A stretch of DNA of 64,000 nucleotides from Chelativorans sp. YIM 93263 (lineage in GTDB: Bacteria > Pseudomonadota > Alphaproteobacteria > Rhizobiales > Rhizobiaceae). The stretch is taken from contig NZ_JAKCWP010000010.1 of assembly GCF_028767125.1 (NCBI RefSeq), forward strand, positions 62,001 to 126,000, in the 5' to 3' direction. The notes under the pieces are model-generated. The model saw only the letters and a list, made by a program, of their open reading frames with translations. It had not been told where the DNA came from and did not search any database. Both the position numbers and the translations under genes were made by a program. Shown piece after piece: positions 61,584 through 64,000 of this stretch. How positions within the stretch are numbered: position 1 is the stretch's first letter; every line of letters starts with the position of its first letter.

Positions 61584-63080
61584 ATGTCCGGACCGCATAT
61601 GCCCAAGGCCGATGAAGCCACGCTGAAAAAGCGCGAGGAGATCATCGCCGACATGCGCATTATCGTACCGGGCGAAGGCGTGGTGGCAAGCGACAGTGAA
61701 ATGCGCGCCTTCGAGAGCGATGGCCTGACCGCCTATCGGCAAATGCCGCTGGTCGTCGTGCTTCCGGAGACAGTGCCGCAGGTCTCACGCATTCTGAAAT
61801 ATTGCCACGAACGCAATATCCGCGTGGTGCCACGCGGCTCCGGCACCTCGCTCTCGGGCGGTGCGCTGCCCCTGCAGGATGCGGTGCTGCTCGTGATGAG
61901 CCGCTTCAACAAGATTCTAGATATCGACTACGCCAACAGGGCCGTGGTGGCACAGCCGGGCGTGACCAATCTGGGCATCACGAATGCGGTCGAGCATAAA
62001 GGCTTTTATTATGCACCCGATCCGTCATCTCAGATCGCCTGCTCCATCGGCGGCAATGTGGCGGAAAATTCCGGCGGCGTGCACTGCCTGAAATACGGGC
62101 TGACCGCCAACAACATTCTCGGGATCGAAATGGTGCTGATGACGGGTGAGGTCGTCCGCCTCGGCGGCAAGCATCTCGATGCGGAAGGCTATGATCTTCT
62201 CGGTCTGATGACCGGTTCGGAGGGCCTGCTTGGCGTGGTGACAGAAGTCACCGTGCGCATTCTGAAGAAGCCCGAGACGGCGCGCGCGCTTCTCATCGGC
62301 TTTCCCTCCAGCGAGGAAGCGGGGCAATGTGTCGCCGATATCATCGGCGCCGGCATCATCCCCGGCGGTATGGAGATGATGGACAAGCCTGCCATTCACG
62401 CGGCGGAAGATTTCGTCCATGCAGGCTATCCGCTCGATGTCGAGGCACTCCTGATCGTCGAGCTCGACGGGCCGCAGGCGGAAGTCGATCACCTGATCGG
62501 CCGCGTGGAGGAACTGGCTAAAGCGAATGGAGCTACCACCAGCCGCGTCTCCAACTCGGACGAGGAGCGCATGTCCTTCTGGGCCGGGCGCAAGGCTGCC
62601 TTCCCCGCCGTCGGGCGCATTTCGCCGGACTATTACTGCATGGACGGCACGATCCCGCGCAAGGAACTGCCGCGCGTGCTTTCGGGTATGCGCGAGCTTT
62701 CGGAGAAATACGGTTTGCGCGTGGCCAACGTCTTTCATGCCGGCGACGGGAATCTGCATCCGCTCGTGCTTTACGATGCGAACAAGCCGGGCGAGTTGGA
62801 AAAGGCCGAAGAATTCGGCGCCGACATTCTGCGGCTCTGCGTCAAGGTCGGCGGGGTGCTCACCGGGGAACATGGAGTGGGCGTAGAAAAGCGCGACCTG
62901 ATGCCGGAGATGTTTACCGCGGACGATCTCAACCAGCAGATCCGCGTTAAATGCGCCTTCGACCCGAACCATCTGCTCAATCCCGGCAAGATGTTCCCAC
63001 AGCTTCACCGCTGCGCCGAACTCGGCCGAATGCACATCCATCGCGGGCAAATGCCGTTTCCCGAGTTGGAGAGGTTTTAA
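61584..63080 (+). CDS. glcD: Glycolate oxidase subunit GlcD (FAD-linked oxidase)
   Basis: 498 residues. FAD-binding PCMH domain: VVLPETVPQVSRILKYCHER, VVPRGSGTSLSGGALPLQDA (residues about 80-99), IACSIGGNVAENSGGVHCLK; C-terminal FAD-oxidase domain with GDGNLHPLVLYD and TGEHGVGVEKRDLM. GlcDEF oxidise glycolate (and D-lactate in some hosts) to glyoxylate. It is divergent from the FadR-type regulator and followed by glcE, so glcDE(F) and lutABC flank one regulator. GAGGA precedes ATG 61584. Confidence 0.95.
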   Translation: MSGPHMPKADEATLKKREEIIADMRIIVPGEGVVASDSEMRAFESDGLTAYRQMPLVVVLPETVPQVSRILKYCHERNIRVVPRGSGTSLSGGALPLQDAVLLVMSRFNKILDIDYANRAVVAQPGVTNLGITNAVEHKGFYYAPDPSSQIACSIGGNVAENSGGVHCLKYGLTANNILGIEMVLMTGEVVRLGGKHLDAEGYDLLGLMTGSEGLLGVVTEVTVRILKKPETARALLIGFPSSEEAGQCVADIIGAGIIPGGMEMMDKPAIHAAEDFVHAGYPLDVEALLIVELDGPQAEVDHLIGRVEELAKANGATTSRVSNSDEERMSFWAGRKAAFPAVGRISPDYYCMDGTIPRKELPRVLSGMRELSEKYGLRVANVFHAGDGNLHPLVLYDANKPGELEKAEEFGADILRLCVKVGGVLTGEHGVGVEKRDLMPEMFTADDLNQQIRVKCAFDPNHLLNPGKMFPQLHRCAELGRMHIHRGQMPFPELERF

Positions 63081-63139
63081 GGGGTGGTGCTGGAGAACAG
63101 AGTGCAATGGTCCATGGTAAGCACGGCGGTCCTCCAGCC

Positions 63140-64000
63140 ATGACCACCTTTACCCCGCAAACATCGGCCGACGTGCTTGAAACCGTGCGCTGGGCTGCAG
63201 GCGAAGAGACCCCGCTGGAGGTCGTCGGTCAGGGCTCGAAGCAGGGCATCGGCAGGCCCGTGCAGGCGGAGCACACGCTCGACCTGTCGGGGCTCTCCGG
63301 TATTACCCTCTATGAGCCGGAAGAGTTGGTGCTTTCCGCCAAGGCCGGCACGCCGCTCGCCGAGATCCAGACCCTTCTTGCCAAAAACGATCAGGAACTC
63401 GCCTTCGAGCCGATGGACTATGGCCCGCTGCTTGGCGGCGATTTCGGGCGCGGCACGATCGGCGGAGCACTCGCGGCCAATCTCTCCGGCCCCCGCCGCA
63501 TCAAGGCCGGTGCGGCGCGTGATCATATTCTGGGCATAGACGCGGTCTCCGGGCGCGGCGAGGCTTTCAAGTCCGGCGGGCGCGTGGTGAAAAACGTCAC
63601 CGGATACGATCTATCCAAGGGGCTTGCCGGCTCGTGGGGAACGTTGGCCGTCGTCACCGACCTCACCTTCAAGGTGCTGCCGGCAGCCGAAACCGAAAAG
63701 ACGCTTGCTGTCACCGGTCTCGACGATGCCCAGGCCGCCGCCGCCATGGCCGAAGCGATGGGCTCCAGCGGCGAGGTATCCGGTGCCGCGCATCTGCCGG
63801 AAGGTGTCGTTGGCAAGTTCCTGAACAGCGCCATTACCGGCTCGCCAAAAACCGTGCTGCGCATTGAGGGCTTCGGGCCATCCGTGGATTACCGGCTCGA
63901 TCTGCTTGCCCGCCTGTTGAATCCCTATGGCGCGACTGAAACAATCGAAGAGCAGGACTCACGCACGCTCTGGCGCGAAATCCGCGACTGCAAGCCCTTT
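63140..64000 (+). CDS. glcE: Glycolate oxidase subunit GlcE (partial, runs off the right edge)
   Basis: 287 codons visible with no stop. FAD-binding: EVVGQGSKQGIGRPVQAEHT, LDLSGLSGITLYEPEELVLS, LLGGDFGRGTIGGALAANLS, and VKNVTGYDLSKGLAGSWGTL at about residues 153-172. This is the GlcE truncated FAD-oxidase type. ATG 63140 lacks a ribosome site; ATG 63107 (11 codons earlier) has GGAG 11 nt upstream and may be the start. It lies 59 bp after glcD; glcF is expected to the right. Confidence 0.93.
   Translation, partial: MTTFTPQTSADVLETVRWAAGEETPLEVVGQGSKQGIGRPVQAEHTLDLSGLSGITLYEPEELVLSAKAGTPLAEIQTLLAKNDQELAFEPMDYGPLLGGDFGRGTIGGALAANLSGPRRIKAGAARDHILGIDAVSGRGEAFKSGGRVVKNVTGYDLSKGLAGSWGTLAVVTDLTFKVLPAAETEKTLAVTGLDDAQAAAAMAEAMGSSGEVSGAAHLPEGVVGKFLNSAITGSPKTVLRIEGFGPSVDYRLDLLARLLNPYGATETIEEQDSRTLWREIRDCKPF

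Overview
The window is chromosomal DNA of an alphaproteobacterium, most likely order Hyphomicrobiales (Rhizobiales), probably close to Phyllobacteriaceae/Mesorhizobium-type genera. This rests on gene order: cysQ-DUF4170-DUF374-waaA-lpxK, hisS-hisZ-hisG with a short HisG, rpmH-rnpA-yidC, gshA-rsmE, dapD-DUF805-dapE. It also rests on high G+C (about 60-65% in most genes), an alphaproteobacterial-type GshA, and palindromic intergenic elements of a kind common in that order. The family-level placement is inference. I saw no rRNA, tRNA, CRISPR array, prophage or intact insertion sequence.

Layout. 1-7.7 kb: a Kef-type antiporter, a TldD/PmbA protease-like gene, and a five-gene run for lipid A/LPS inner core (cysQ-like, DUF4170, DUF374 acyltransferase, waaA, lpxK). 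7.7-13 kb: a LysR/azoreductase divergent pair, DUF2093, a membrane diguanylate cyclase and mutL. 13-17.3 kb: glutaryl-CoA dehydrogenase, then threonine degradation (kbl, tdh). 17.6-23.6 kb: tyrosine/homogentisate catabolism (hmgA, fumarylacetoacetase-like gene, hppD) with a MarR and an Lrp regulator, a secreted RidA-like protein and a small HPP-family membrane protein. 23.6-31.2 kb: ribF, a NagD-like HAD gene, an orphan TadG/vWA protein, hisS, hisZ, hisG. 31.3-38.5 kb: rmuC, def-fmt-GNAT-truA, and dapD-DUF805-dapE-membrane protein. 38.7-46.1 kb: LOG-type phosphoribohydrolase, PCu(A)C copper chaperone, pyrimidine 5'-nucleotidase, a second diguanylate cyclase, an EamA transporter, a carboxymuconolactone decarboxylase-family gene behind a MerR-type promoter, argB, Tat-exported MsrB and a low-G+C LysE exporter. 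46.4-55.1 kb: engB is separated from rpmH-rnpA-yidC by a four-gene detoxification-type cluster (SDR, TetR, CatB-like acetyltransferase, MDR); gshA follows. 55.2-64 kb: rsmE, a frameshifted conserved gene, a metallophosphatase, lutABC with its FadR-type regulator, and divergent glcD-glcE running off the right edge.

Functional logic. Much of the window is conserved housekeeping: lipid A, histidine, lysine/diaminopimelate, translation initiation and the ribosome/membrane-insertion cluster. The accessory layer is mostly amino-acid and hydroxy-acid catabolism: lysine/tryptophan via glutaryl-CoA, threonine, tyrosine, and lactate/glycolate. Each has a local regulator, or an operator-like site in the adjacent divergent promoter region, for tyrosine, lactate/glycolate, azoR and the SDR gene.

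The points most worth a second look are: (i) hisS is a mosaic, with about 480 bp covering exactly the insertion domain at about 50% G+C between flanks near 70%; (ii) a textbook MerR-type promoter (19-bp spacer, perfect dyad) drives a 58-codon ORF plus a CMD-family gene with no MerR gene nearby; (iii) two related 212-222 bp palindromic elements with perfect terminal inverted repeats and compensatory changes in their end hairpins, plus a third unrelated one, two of the three lying inside co-directional catabolic gene pairs; (iv) a single-base frameshift in an otherwise conserved gene.
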